From Verrucomicrobiales bacterium (GTDB lineage Bacteria > Verrucomicrobiota > Verrucomicrobiia > Limisphaerales > UBA9464): a DNA stretch of 32,517 bases. The DNA lies in contig JAEUHD010000129.1 in NCBI GenBank assembly GCA_016793645.1, positions 1 to 32,517 on the forward strand, given 5' to 3'. Below are positions 9,395-16,277 of the stretch, in pieces. How positions within the stretch are numbered: the stretch's first letter is position 1; each line of letters starts with the position of its first letter. The position numbers were made by a program, and so were the translations under genes. The notes below the pieces were generated by a model. The model saw only the letters and a program-made list of their open reading frames with translations. It was not told the origin of the DNA and ran no database searches.

Positions 9395-10150
9395 TCAGGC
9401 GGTGGCGTCCGCGAGTCCGCGGAACCGCCGCACCCGCGCCTCATCGGCCACGGAGAGCGCAAACTCGGACGCGGCGAGGGTGCGTCCCATGGGAATGCGC
9501 GTGTTGCGAAACTCCATCCGGCTGTCCCGGGAACCGCTTGCGGACACGTGAAATTCCTTCGCGTCACATTCCCGCAGGATGCGGGGAAGATTCCGCTCGG
9601 TGATCCCGCCTCCCGGCAGAACCGTGATCCGGTTTCCGGCCAACCGCACCAATTCCGTCACCAGTTCCAGACCTTCGAGCACGGATTTCTCCTGTCCGGA
9701 CGTCAGCACGCGTTCACATCCGAGCGAGACCAGCGTTTCCAGCGCCGCCCGCGGATCCCGGGTCATGTCGAAGGCGCGATGGAAGGTCACGGGGAGCGGT
9801 CTCGCGAGCGCGATCAGTTCCCGGGTGCGGGCGACGTCCACCTCGCCACCGGGGGTCAGGAGCCCGAAGACCATCAGATCGGCGCCCAGCGTCTTCAACC
9901 GCACCAGGTCCCGCCGCATCACTTCAAACTCATCGTCCGAGTAGCAAAAGTCCCCGGCACGCGGCCGGATCATGACCGCGAGGGGGATCTTCACCCGTTC
10001 CCGGATCACCTCCAGGAGCCCCGGGCTGGGCGTCAGCCCCCCTTCGCCCAGCGCGGAGCAAACCTCGAGGCGATCCGCACCACCGCCCGCCGCCGCCACG
10101 GCGGATTCCACCGAATCAACGCACACTTCCACCAATCGACGTGAACTCAT
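9395..10150 (-). CDS. cutC: CutC family protein
   Basis: A 251-aa TIM-barrel protein matching the full length of the CutC family. Visible motifs are LVEVCVDSVESAVAAAGGGA and DRLEVCSALGEGGLTPS at the N-terminus, MIRPRAGDFCYSD in the middle, TFHRAFDMTRDPRAALE, RVLTSGQEKSVLEG, and NRITVLPGGGITERN before a conserved EFHVSASG. The family was named for copper homeostasis in E. coli, but that role is disputed and no direct reaction is established. No copper genes are nearby. The start at 10150 gives the usual MSSRRLVEVCVDS opening. It is followed on the left by the convergent glycosyltransferase, and about 140 bp without a gene separate it from fic. Confidence 0.93.
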   Translation of the reverse strand: MSSRRLVEVCVDSVESAVAAAGGGADRLEVCSALGEGGLTPSPGLLEVIRERVKIPLAVMIRPRAGDFCYSDDEFEVMRRDLVRLKTLGADLMVFGLLTPGGEVDVARTRELIALARPLPVTFHRAFDMTRDPRAALETLVSLGCERVLTSGQEKSVLEGLELVTELVRLAGNRITVLPGGGITERNLPRILRECDAKEFHVSASGSRDSRMEFRNTRIPMGRTLAASEFALSVADEARVRRFRGLADATA

Positions 10151-10291
10151 TGGGGGGACGCTACGTCTGAATCAAATCTCCCGTCAAAGGCGGTGCGGAC
10201 CCTCGGCCGACACCCAAGCGGGGAATCCTTTGGATGGCTCATTGGCTCTCGCCTGCGGATTGGATGCGGCCGGGACAGGCGTTGGGCTGCG

Positions 10292-11383
10292 TCACCGTAG
10301 CAGGGATAGGAACGGGCTCGAAAGACCGTATTTCCGGCTTTTCTTCGCCGGATCGACCACCGTGAGGAAGCCTTCGTTGCTCCACTTGGACAACAGGTCG
10401 CGCGCCGTGCGTTGCGACAGCTTGAACAGGCGTTCGACATCGTGGCTGGTGATCGTGTCGCGGTCCCGGAAGAGACCCAACACCATCCGCTGCCGTGGAT
10501 CCAGTTGACGGAGTTGAGCCGAGGCGTCCCGCGCGCCCAGTCCCGCCGCCTCCTCGGCGCGCTGACGCACCTTCTCAAAGCTTTCCGCCATTCCCCGGCA
10601 GAAATACCCGACCCATTCGGTAAGGTCGGATTCCGCCCGGCCGAGGTAGTAGTTGTGCGATGGTCCGACGGTCAGCGCCTCGTAGTAGGCGGGGAGGTCG
10701 CGGGCGTAATATTCCTCCAACGAATAGAGGCCCTTCAGGTCGTAGGCCCCGAGGTGCAGGATCAACGTCGTCAGCAAACGTGCAGTGCGGCCATTGCCAT
10801 CGTAGTAGGGATGGATGGTGGCGAATTGGTAATGGGCCAGGCCCGCCCGCACCGGGCAGGGCAGTCCCGAGATTTCCGAGGACTTCAGCCAGGCAACCAG
10901 GTCGCCCATCAGACCGGGGACGTCCTTCGCTTCCGGAGGCATGTAAACGATGTCCCGACTTCGGCTGTCCCGGATCACATTCTGGCCGTCGCGATAGGGG
11001 GACGGTTTGACGGTGGCCTTGCCGCCGGCCATGACGAGGGCGTGCAGCAGTTGCACCTGCCGTTCACTGACGGGTTCGCGGGTCCGGGCGAACTGTTCAA
11101 CCTTCTCCAGAGCGGCGTAGTAGCCGAGCACTTCCTTTTCGTCGCGCTCCCGGCCGGGAAAGTGTTCCTGCCTATCGATGACCTTGGACACCTGGTCCTG
11201 GGTCAGGCGGTTTCCCTCGATCATCGTCGAGTAGTGGGTCGAAAACAGCCGGGCGGTCTCCCGCAAGGTGGTGAGGACCGAGGCCGTGATCGGCAGGTGA
11301 ACGACCGCCTGCCTCGCCCCCTCGATTCGCATGAGGTCGGTGGCGATCGGGGCGGTGAGGGAGAACTTTGGTTCGAAGGGCAT
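10292..11383 (-). CDS. Fic family protein (AMPylase-type) with C-terminal winged helix
   Basis: Fic proteins transfer AMP (or a related group) from a nucleotide to a target hydroxyl. This 363-aa protein has the catalytic motif HPYYDGNGRTAR at 191-202, with catalytic H191. The N-terminal inhibitory helix matches [S/T]xxxE[G/N]: STMIEGN at 52-58, with E56 expected to block the nucleotide until relieved. The flap region is KPSPYRDGQNVIRD. Residues about 300-355 form a winged-helix DNA-binding domain (LGLFRDRDTITSHDVERLF onward), common in self-regulating Fic proteins. The start at 11383 has GGAAGAG about nine bases upstream. Three 11-bp tandem repeats lie 24-54 bp upstream. A truncated second copy of the first 38 codons and the promoter lies at 17644-17811, on the far side of the cassette array. 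Confidence 0.93.
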   Translation of the reverse strand: MPFEPKFSLTAPIATDLMRIEGARQAVVHLPITASVLTTLRETARLFSTHYSTMIEGNRLTQDQVSKVIDRQEHFPGRERDEKEVLGYYAALEKVEQFARTREPVSERQVQLLHALVMAGGKATVKPSPYRDGQNVIRDSRSRDIVYMPPEAKDVPGLMGDLVAWLKSSEISGLPCPVRAGLAHYQFATIHPYYDGNGRTARLLTTLILHLGAYDLKGLYSLEEYYARDLPAYYEALTVGPSHNYYLGRAESDLTEWVGYFCRGMAESFEKVRQRAEEAAGLGARDASAQLRQLDPRQRMVLGLFRDRDTITSHDVERLFKLSQRTARDLLSKWSNEGFLTVVDPAKKSRKYGLSSPFLSLLR

Positions 11384-11406
11384 CCGGCGGCTCTTCCTTC
11401 AAGTGA

Positions 11407-11437
11407 CTGCCGTTATTCTGCCGTTATTCTGCCGTTA
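11407..11437. promoter_or_regulatory. Tandem 11-bp repeats upstream of fic (possible operator)
   Basis: CTGCCGTTATT occurs twice back to back (11407-11417 and 11418-11428) and is followed by CTGCCGTTA (11429-11437). The array is 24-54 bp before the fic start, where a repressor or activator could act. The same three-repeat array, slightly diverged, precedes the fic remnant (17781-17811), so it was duplicated with the gene. Binding by the Fic winged helix itself is a guess. Confidence 0.5.
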
Positions 11438-11664
11438 AAGCAAGCGACGCTCCGACGCCCAGGGTGGGGTCGCCCACCCAGCCGGAGTCCCATCTCGGCC
11501 CTACTCCACGCGCCAGGTGAATCCCGATGGCTCAGCTCCCGATGTTCAGAAACTCCGCCGCAGTCTCCGGCGGCAGCGACTCGAAGGTGATGAGGCCAAC
11601 CGTTGAACCAGCGTGCGTCTTCAACTCGGAATCGTGGAATGACGATATGCAACCCCATTGGATC

Positions 11665-12261
11665 CTACGGACTCGAATCCAAAACGGGCGGCAGCAGTTC
11701 CTGAGGAGCGACCAGGCTGTCTTCTGAAACCATCTGTGGAGCGTCACCTGCAACGTCGTCGGAGAACACCCCGATCTCGCGACGCTCGCCCGCCGTGAGG
11801 TCCAAGAGCATGGTTGAGACACGAGATCCACGCGTGAGGATTCCCGTACTCCAACAAGCCTCGAAGGCCCGGTCACGAAGCCTGGATACCTCGAAAAAGC
11901 AGCGGACCTTGAATCGACGGTTGGAGCTGGGAACCACAAGTACGTACTGAAGTGATTTGCCCGGCCGAAGCACACCACCGCTGGACCACTTCGACACGTA
12001 GGTCGGTTCGGAAATGTTCCATCCCGTGGGTCCATTCCAGTGTACTTCGGAATGTGCCGGGTTGTAGCGATAGAGGAGAGCTACCGATCCTTGATTGGTC
12101 GCCAAGGCTGTAATCGTCCACTGGTTGTTCGTGAATCGATAGTCGGTGATCATCACCCGGACACTGGGGTGCTGTTCCGCACGTGTCGATCGCCAGAGAC
12201 CCACGGTCCCGATGATGACGAATGCACCCAGGGCGAGCCGCTGCTTGGAGATGCTTTGCAT
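11665..12261 (-). CDS. Hypothetical membrane-anchored or exported protein, 198 aa (cassette cargo)
   Basis: No family recognised. The chosen start at 12261 gives MQSISKQRLALGAFVIIGTVGLW, a short basic end and a hydrophobic segment that would act as a signal peptide or anchor; the frame is open upstream but that part has no protein-like features. The remainder looks beta-rich: VRVMITDYRFTNNQWTITAL, EVHWNGPTGWNISEPTYVS, and a repeat-poor acidic tail. The gene follows the membrane protein at 12276 by 14 bp with no attC between them, so the two probably share a cassette and a transcript. Its last codons overlap a degenerate attC-like sequence. Confidence 0.6.
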   Translation of the reverse strand: MQSISKQRLALGAFVIIGTVGLWRSTRAEQHPSVRVMITDYRFTNNQWTITALATNQGSVALLYRYNPAHSEVHWNGPTGWNISEPTYVSKWSSGGVLRPGKSLQYVLVVPSSNRRFKVRCFFEVSRLRDRAFEACWSTGILTRGSRVSTMLLDLTAGERREIGVFSDDVAGDAPQMVSEDSLVAPQELLPPVLDSSP

Positions 12262-12275
12262 ACCGACGACAAGAG

Positions 12276-12611
12276 TCACCGCCGCCGTGACTCCGGGGAT
12301 TGATCGCAAAGGCGGGCCGTTTCGAGTTGACGCGTTTGGCCGGATTGCGGGGCAATTCCACTCAACCCATGAACCAAGGACGCTACTCCGAACGCGGCCG
12401 ATGCAAGAAGAAGGCACAGACTCCAAACCGTTCCACCCCCATGAACGTACCCGTAGGCGAGAAGCCACGTCACCGCACCGACGAAGGCGAGACACAGGAA
12501 TCCCAGGTAGATTGCCACCAAGCGTGACCATCCACCTCGAATGGGAATCGCCGCGCCATAGCAACCAAGAATGCATGCCGTCAGGACTACGAGTGTTAGG
12601 AACACGATCAT
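12276..12611 (-). CDS. Small multi-pass membrane protein, 111 aa (cassette cargo)
   Basis: No family recognised. The protein is very hydrophobic, with about three membrane segments: MIVFLTLVVLTACILGCYGA, LVAIYLGFLCLAFVGAVTWL, and VWSLCLLLASAAFGVASLV. The tail is polar. The ATG at 12611 directly follows the R' box GTTGGAT (minus strand, 12618-12612), which is the expected position of a cassette start; an in-frame TTG at 12617 lies inside that box and is less likely. The gene ends 14 bp before the gene at 12261, suggesting a two-gene cassette. Confidence 0.65.
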   Translation of the reverse strand: MIVFLTLVVLTACILGCYGAAIPIRGGWSRLVAIYLGFLCLAFVGAVTWLLAYGYVHGGGTVWSLCLLLASAAFGVASLVHGLSGIAPQSGQTRQLETARLCDQSPESRRR

Positions 12612-12703
12612 ATCCAACGATGGAGCTCGGTGACCCGCCTCAACGGCGGATCAGGATCGAATCGGGGTGGAATTGCCGGGTTCACCGGAGCGATCTGTTC
12701 GGC
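12612..12703 (-). other. attC site A
   Basis: A 92-bp site. On the plus strand it starts ATCCAAC (12612-12618, reverse of R' GTTGGAT) and ends GTTCGGC (12697-12703, reverse of R'' GCCGAAC). The arm GCTCGGTGACCCG pairs with CGGGTTCACCGGAGC with one extra T, the extrahelical base typical of attC. The end of the next ORF (12682) runs into it. Confidence 0.75.
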
Positions 12704-12945
12704 GATGCAGCAGCAAAGAACGCCCAACGTCCGAAGCCCTCCCAAAATTTGGCTCGTCCAAATCCTGCGAGCAGCCCGACAAAGATCGCTCCGCCGGCAA
12801 TGCAAACGACTCCTGCCATGCCGGAATCGAATATATGAAGTCTTGGTCTGCCCCATAACCATAGACCGATGGCCCCGCCAAGTACTGCTCCGAACAAGAA
12901 GTGGATCCAGAACGCGAACCAGTCATTGCAGCTGTTCTGGTGCAT
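12682..12945 (-). CDS. Small membrane protein with two hydrophobic segments, 87 aa (cassette cargo)
   Basis: No family recognised. Two membrane segments are visible: WFAFWIHFLFGAVLGGAIGL and, after RPRLHIFD, a second one in GMAGVVCIAGGAIFVGLLAG. The charged end SPNRSLR lies within attC A, which is usual for cassette genes whose stop codon falls in the site. The start at 12945 is about 10 bases after the degenerate R' box of attC B. A frame on the same strand (12608-12862) overlaps it but is less protein-like. Size and hydrophobicity resemble other membrane cargo of this array, although the sequence does not match the 13053/14209 pair. Confidence 0.55.
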   Translation of the reverse strand: MHQNSCNDWFAFWIHFLFGAVLGGAIGLWLWGRPRLHIFDSGMAGVVCIAGGAIFVGLLAGFGRAKFWEGFGRWAFFAAASPNRSLR

Positions 12946-12954
12946 TGGGACTTT

Positions 12955-13051
12955 AGGTCGCCGTCAGAGCTCATCGACCCGGCGGCACCGATGATAGATT
13001 TGAAGCCAGGGCGCAATCGCCCGGTTCGGTGCATCCGGCTGGATATTCGGC
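12955..13051 (-). other. attC site B (degenerate)
   Basis: About 97 bp. The right end has ATTCGGC (13045-13051) and the left end AGGTCGC (12955-12961), a poor R' box. The inner arms TCATCGACCCGGCG (12971-12984) and CGCCCGGTTCGGTGCA (about 13018-13033) pair with one extra base. Its position between two ORFs and directly after the stop at 13053 supports it, but it is weaker than the other sites. Confidence 0.5.
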
Positions 13052-13052
13052 C

Positions 13053-13412
13053 TCACTGTCCGATAACTGTGCGTACGGAAACGAAAATATGGGTGGCGTA
13101 GTAGGGCATCAATAGACCGGTGATGATCCAGCATAAAAATAGGCAGCAGCCGAGGCAGATCGTTCCAGCGTATGTAAACAACGACGAGGCAACAACGTCG
13201 CGCCTGGAGGTCAAAATAATCGAATAGACCAACCAAGGCAGCGGAAAGACGGGGAACCAGTTCTTGGCGGCCAGCACGGTTTGGGTCCATGTGGGGAAGC
13301 CAGAGTCCTTGAACTCGTCTCGATACACTGAATCGGTGAGTGCTGCCGCGGGCCAGCAAGTCAGGCTGATCGCTTCAAACGCTAGAAGGAGTAACCAAGG
13401 GAACGCCTTCAT
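13053..13412 (-). CDS. Small membrane protein, 119 aa, related to the product at 14209-14550 (cassette cargo)
   Basis: No named family. The chosen start at 13412 is nine bases after R' GTTCGGC of attC C; the longer frame would run back through the attC. The protein begins MKAFPWLLLLAFEAISLTCW, has a soluble stretch with TVLAAKNWFPVFPLPWLVYS, then two more membrane segments ending ITGLLMPYYATHIF. It matches the 14209-14550 product in order and spacing: K-[AV]-F-x-W-L-L, C-W, a G-x-[FL]-P-x-x-T motif, [AG]-K-N-W, P-x-x-W-x-V-Y, and a final L-P-Y. Roles are unknown; small membrane cargo of this kind may be immunity-like, but that is speculation. Confidence 0.7.
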   Translation of the reverse strand: MKAFPWLLLLAFEAISLTCWPAAALTDSVYRDEFKDSGFPTWTQTVLAAKNWFPVFPLPWLVYSIILTSRRDVVASSLFTYAGTICLGCCLFLCWIITGLLMPYYATHIFVSVRTVIGQ

Positions 13413-13421
13413 ATTTGTTTT

Positions 13422-13547
13422 GCCGAACGCCAGAACTGAGCGACAGCCACCGACGAGGACGGCGGAGCGCACGTGGCGCATCCGGACAGCCGCCCGGCGT
13501 CGAGCGGAGAGGAAGCGCGGCTGTTCGCTCCAGTGATTCCGTTAGGC
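13422..13547 (-). other. attC site C
   Basis: 126 bp. On the minus strand R'' is GCCTAAC (13547-13541), a perfect RYYYAAC match that also contains the TAA stop of the next ORF, and R' is GTTCGGC (13428-13422). The arm GAGCGACAGCC pairs with GGCTGTTCGCTC with one extra base. It is colinear with site G over most of its length. Confidence 0.88.
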
Positions 13548-14048
13548 CGACGGCCTCGACTCATCTCTTTGTAATGCTGACTCATTCCAGTATCGTGGAT
13601 TGCTCAAAAGGTCGCGTATGATGCTCTGGTCCCGAAGTGCCTCGACCTGTGGCACTACTGCCAAATCATGTGACGAGTGAATCCCCTTGAACGTGAGGCC
13701 GTCAACATCGGTGGGAATGACAACACCGTCGAGATAGACATATCGCTGCCCAGCCTCCACGCCACGGAGAAACGTCTGCATGAAATCGACCCAACCCTGA
13801 ATGTCCTCTGCTCTGGGTGCTGTGCCTGGGCGATTCCAGTGTTGAAAGTCTCGCCGTGCCATCTCCTCAAGCGTGAAATCAACCTCGACCGCCTCGGCAA
13901 ACGTAAATGCCTTGCGGCAGTCCGAACAAGTAAAGAGCCAACCACAACCGCACCACGGACAATCCATCTGGGCTGGTGCGGAGACGTAGCCGTCGGCGCA
14001 CTTGCAGTGGTTGACTACGTCGCTGTTGGCTTTACGGAGGTAAATCAT
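13542..14048 (-). CDS. Zinc-ribbon hypothetical protein, 168 aa (cassette cargo)
   Basis: No named family. The N-terminus has cysteines C15, C17, C30, C33, C35, C41 and C44 (in CPWCGCGWLFTCSDC), which look like one or two zinc-ribbon knuckles. The rest is soluble and helical with VDFTLEEMARRDFQHWN and GWVDFMQTFLRGVEAGQRYV, then VYLDGVVIPTDVDGLTFKG. The start at 14048 is 16 bases after R' GTTGGCC of attC D, and the TAA stop lies inside R'' of attC C, so the ORF fills its cassette exactly. The ribbon suggests nucleic-acid or protein binding, which cannot be narrowed further. Confidence 0.75.
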   Translation of the reverse strand: MIYLRKANSDVVNHCKCADGYVSAPAQMDCPWCGCGWLFTCSDCRKAFTFAEAVEVDFTLEEMARRDFQHWNRPGTAPRAEDIQGWVDFMQTFLRGVEAGQRYVYLDGVVIPTDVDGLTFKGIHSSHDLAVVPQVEALRDQSIIRDLLSNPRYWNESALQRDESRPSA

Positions 14049-14064
14049 GTGCGCGGGTGTAGTT

Positions 14065-14190
14065 GGCCAACGTCAGAAGTCACCGACCGCCGATTGAGAC
14101 GGGCACTGGCAGCGAATCCAGCGTCCCATGAAGCGTAGCGCGCGAGAGAGCAGAACGGGCGGCGGTTCGAGTGGAGCGACTCTGTTTGGC
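14065..14190 (-). other. attC site D
   Basis: 126 bp. R' on the minus strand is GTTGGCC (14071-14065); R'' is GCCAAAC (14190-14184). The arm CACCGACCGCCG pairs with CGGCGGTTCGAGTG with extra bases at the expected extrahelical position. Its central segment (CGAATCCAGCGTCC) recurs in the broken site F. Confidence 0.85.
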
Positions 14191-14208
14191 TCATGAGTAA
14201 TCATTCTA

Positions 14209-14550
14209 TCAGAAATCGACCAATTGGATATACGGCAAGAGTAACGCTATCACAGTAGACGAGACGATGATTGCGATTCCGAGAACAAGCGACCCGAGAA
14301 ATACGAACACTTGAGGCAACTTCAACTCTCTCTGAACACTAAGCCACACTGCATAGACTATCCAGATAACTGGACAGAACAGCAGCCAATTCTTTCCTAG
14401 AATGACTAATACGGTGAAGTCAGGAAGCACGCCCTCCCGCATTTGCCGACTCCACGACCACGATTGCACGATCAAATGAGTGCCCGCCCAGCATGCGAAG
14501 CACACAACCGCGAGCGCCGACGTCAAAAGCCATAGAAACACTTTCATCAC
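14209..14550 (-). CDS. Small membrane protein, 113 aa, related to the product at 13053-13412 (cassette cargo)
   Basis: The start (14550, with a second ATG at 14547) comes nine bases after R' GTTGGGC of attC E. The protein begins MMKVFLWLLTSALAVVCFAC, a signal or anchor segment. A soluble loop follows with VILGKNWLLFCPVIWIVYAV, then a last pair of hydrophobic segments ending VIALLLPYIQLVDF. Motif order and spacing match the 13053-13412 product, so these are diverged homologues in neighbouring cassettes separated only by the zinc-ribbon cassette. No function can be assigned. The stop is 19 bp to the right of attC D. Confidence 0.72.
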   Translation of the reverse strand: MMKVFLWLLTSALAVVCFACWAGTHLIVQSWSWSRQMREGVLPDFTVLVILGKNWLLFCPVIWIVYAVWLSVQRELKLPQVFVFLGSLVLGIAIIVSSTVIALLLPYIQLVDF

Positions 14551-14558
14551 GCTAAGAA

Positions 14559-14627
14559 GCCCAACGTTTAATCTGCGACCGGCGGTCGTATATCCAGTCT
14601 TCGGTTTTGATCGGGTTGGGGTCTACC
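14559..14627 (-). other. attC site E (69 bp, within repeat copy 1)
   Basis: R' on the minus strand is GTTGGGC (14565-14559), a perfect GTTRRRY match. The other end is GTCTACC on the plus strand (14621-14627), aligned with GTTTAGC of site I. The arm pairing is weak compared with site I, so this copy appears to be decaying. Confidence 0.6.
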
Positions 14628-14784
14628 TAAGTGGTTCTCCACCGCGAGGATGTGTCGCAAACGGGCAAGGATTCTCCCCGGCGGTTGACTCCGGAGACTT
14701 GACGGATCCTTTGGTTGCAAGTGGTTCATGGTGAACCGGGCTGGTTGCGAGATTCGACCGGGAGGTCGTTGATTGGAAGCGGAA
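14562..14784 (-). repeat. 223-bp dispersed direct repeat, copy 1 (with 17270-17492)
   Basis: Aligns without gaps to 17270-17492; I count about 21 mismatches, roughly 90% identity. One boundary falls at the attC crossover region (…AAAC-G^TTGG on the minus strand); the other is after GGAAGCGGAA. Most differences lie in the attC half, while 14710-14780 is nearly identical. It contains the perfect small palindrome GGTTCATGGTGAACC. Confidence 0.85.
14568..14729 (-). CDS. 53-aa ORF overlapping its own attC, copy 1
   Basis: A short ORF beginning MNHLQPKDPSSLRSQPPGRI and ending RPPVAD, with the TAA just before the crossover G^TT. Most amino-acid differences from the copy at 17276 are conservative (D/N, S/T, E/D, R/K, Q/R, I/L), which suggests selection on the protein. 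Against this, the upstream 60 bases are even more conserved, so a regulatory or structural role for the DNA is possible. The in-frame sequence is also open upstream (SNQRPPGRISQPARFT), and the true start could lie there. No family recognised. Confidence 0.45.
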   Translation of the reverse strand: MNHLQPKDPSSLRSQPPGRILARLRHILAVENHLGRPQPDQNRRLDIRPPVAD

Positions 14785-15072
14785 TGTTCGCTCATAGGAA
14801 CCCGATGGGAATCACGACGCCCACATCGGAATCAATGGGTGGCTGGCGGTGTTCGAATTGGAAGCGGAGGTTGTCCGCCCGCGTTCTGGCGAGTGATTCT
14901 CATGGGCCGGTCAACTCTCATTGGACATCTTCTTAAACACCCCGGCTTTCTCCTGCATCTGCTCAGTGACCTCGGACATCACGCCGTCGGCAGCGTCCAA
15001 TGAACCGGGACCCACGAACTCGAAACGGGGGCGGTGGTGGGTGTCGAGGGGTCTTGCTGGAGGAATCCATCA
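14785..15072. other. Region without an assigned gene between cassettes
   Basis: I see no convincing coding frame. Around 14985-15052 the sequence partly follows the right half of attC D (GTCCAATGAA…ACGGGGGCGG), so a decayed attC of the FISUMP cassette may lie here, but no complete pair of R boxes could be placed. A short segment near 14850 (TGTTCGAATTGGAAGCGG) resembles the loop of attC H. Confidence 0.4.
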
Positions 15073-15699
15073 TCAATCCCGGACGCAACGAACCGATTTT
15101 GCATGGGAAACCGGGCCGGCAAAACGGAACGCCTTCGATCGGAGCGGTTTCTCCCCGGGGCCACCATAACTGAGGTTCCATCCCCAAGCCTTGCCCTCCT
15201 CGCCCGCGGGTGTGGATGTCCACCAGAAACCCATGACACCCAGGATCTCATAACCACCATTTCTGCGAATCCCTGCCGGAAGCGCGTTGAACCCGCTGCG
15301 GTTGGTGCCGTTGCCGTTCTCCGTCCAGCCACTGGCGCTCTTGAGGGCTTCGCCGGCGTTGTCGGTTCCACCAAGGCTGGCCACGAGCGCAGACCACTCG
15401 TCATCCGTTGCCAAATGCCAACCGCTGGGGCACGCCCGTTTCGCCGCCTCCCAAGTGTACAGCAGGCCAAACTCCTTTCGGTGACTCTCCTTGTCATCAT
15501 AGGCGTAGCTCCCCTGCACCTTGTAGTTCAGGTTTTGAGCCATCCAAGTGACCGTCGTGCCGGTCGAAGCGTTTTTAATGCTGACCGTTGGATACGTTTG
15601 CCCATCGCGTGAGTCGGTAAAGGTGCCGGTGGATTGGGCAATCCCCGCCTGTGTCAAAAACATCGAGGCAAGTAGGCTGAAGGTGAACCTTTCTATCAT
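15073..15699 (-). CDS. FISUMP-domain protein with signal peptide, 208 aa
   Basis: The domain is the Fibrobacter succinogenes major paralogous domain (TIGR02145), a surface/secreted protein module of unknown activity. The start at 15699 gives MIERFTFSLLASMFLTQAGI, a typical signal peptide cleaved after AQ. The diagnostic motifs follow in order: DGQTYPTVSI, TWMAQNLNY, LLYTWEAAKRACPSGWHLAT with DDEW after it, SGFNALPAGIRRNGGYE, FWWTSTPAGEEGKAW, and the terminal SVRCVRD. The longer frame upstream has no protein features and crosses attC F. The gene sits in the array on the same strand, but the attC on its right is broken and the one on its left is not clearly seen, so it could be an old cassette or a secondary insertion. 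Confidence 0.85.
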   Translation of the reverse strand: MIERFTFSLLASMFLTQAGIAQSTGTFTDSRDGQTYPTVSIKNASTGTTVTWMAQNLNYKVQGSYAYDDKESHRKEFGLLYTWEAAKRACPSGWHLATDDEWSALVASLGGTDNAGEALKSASGWTENGNGTNRSGFNALPAGIRRNGGYEILGVMGFWWTSTPAGEEGKAWGWNLSYGGPGEKPLRSKAFRFAGPVSHAKSVRCVRD

Positions 15700-15724
15700 A
15701 TTGGGTTTGGTTTCCACGCCTGAT

Positions 15725-15808
15725 TGGCCGCGAATCCAGCGTCCGACGAACTGAAGTGCGCAAACTCGATCCGGGAGACGGCGGTTTGTGTAGAGCGGTT
15801 TTGTCGGG
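15725..15808 (-). other. attC site F (half site)
   Basis: The right half (GACGGCGGTTTGTGTAGAGC, with the inner CGAATCCAGCGTCC) aligns to the right half of attC D, but the left half with R' is missing: GGCC is joined directly to GCGAATCC. It looks like a deleted attC between the 15813 and FISUMP ORFs. Confidence 0.55.
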
Positions 15809-15812
15809 ATGA

Positions 15813-16259
15813 TCATGATCCAACTACACAGCATTCTTCGAATGCGTCTTGAATGGTCTGGTAGAAAATCTCCGGTCTTGCAGGAAGGTAAATCACAAAT
15901 CGATGACCACTGCCGACAGCTCGGCCTTTTCCGATGTCGTTCATTGGGACGAGACTCAAGACGTGATCCCGCTCTTTGGAAATCGAGACTTCCCAGCACT
16001 CACCCAGAATTCTCCTCGCTCGCTTTCCTTCCTTCCCGGCTCCGCCGTCCTCGGACCCATCGTCAGAATCTCGACTACCAAATTCCTGTAGATCACGAAG
16101 CACTGCTTCCAGTCCGCCAGTCCTGAACTCCGCGTCTGTAAAGTGAACCAGAGGGCCCCAGGTTGTGATCCAGTGATTTGTTTTGTGAATGCAATGGGAG
16201 CGTAGGATGTACGCTGGTTTTCTGACGTGCTTAAAGACGCTCACAATGGCATCGCTCAT
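15813..16259 (-). CDS. Hypothetical protein, 148 aa (cassette cargo)
   Basis: No family recognised. The start at 16259 follows R' GTTCGGC of attC G by 18 bases; the longer frame to 16409 reads through the whole attC and is rejected. The protein is soluble: MSDAIVSVFKHVRKPAYILR, then WITTWGPLVHFTDAEFRTGG and LEAVLRDLQEFG, an acidic low-complexity linker (DSDDGSEDGG), then a second part with ECWEVSISKERDHVLSLVPM and HRFVIYLPARPEIFYQTIQ. It ends in ECCVVGS. The architecture suggests two small alpha/beta halves. Confidence 0.65.
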   Translation of the reverse strand: MSDAIVSVFKHVRKPAYILRSHCIHKTNHWITTWGPLVHFTDAEFRTGGLEAVLRDLQEFGSRDSDDGSEDGGAGKEGKRARRILGECWEVSISKERDHVLSLVPMNDIGKGRAVGSGHRFVIYLPARPEIFYQTIQDAFEECCVVGS

Positions 16260-16277
16260 GGCCAAATGGTAGGTGTC

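Noticed and set aside
14979..15612. Frames of 173 (minus) and 192 (plus) codons.
   Set aside because: They overlap the FISUMP gene, which has a complete domain and signal peptide.
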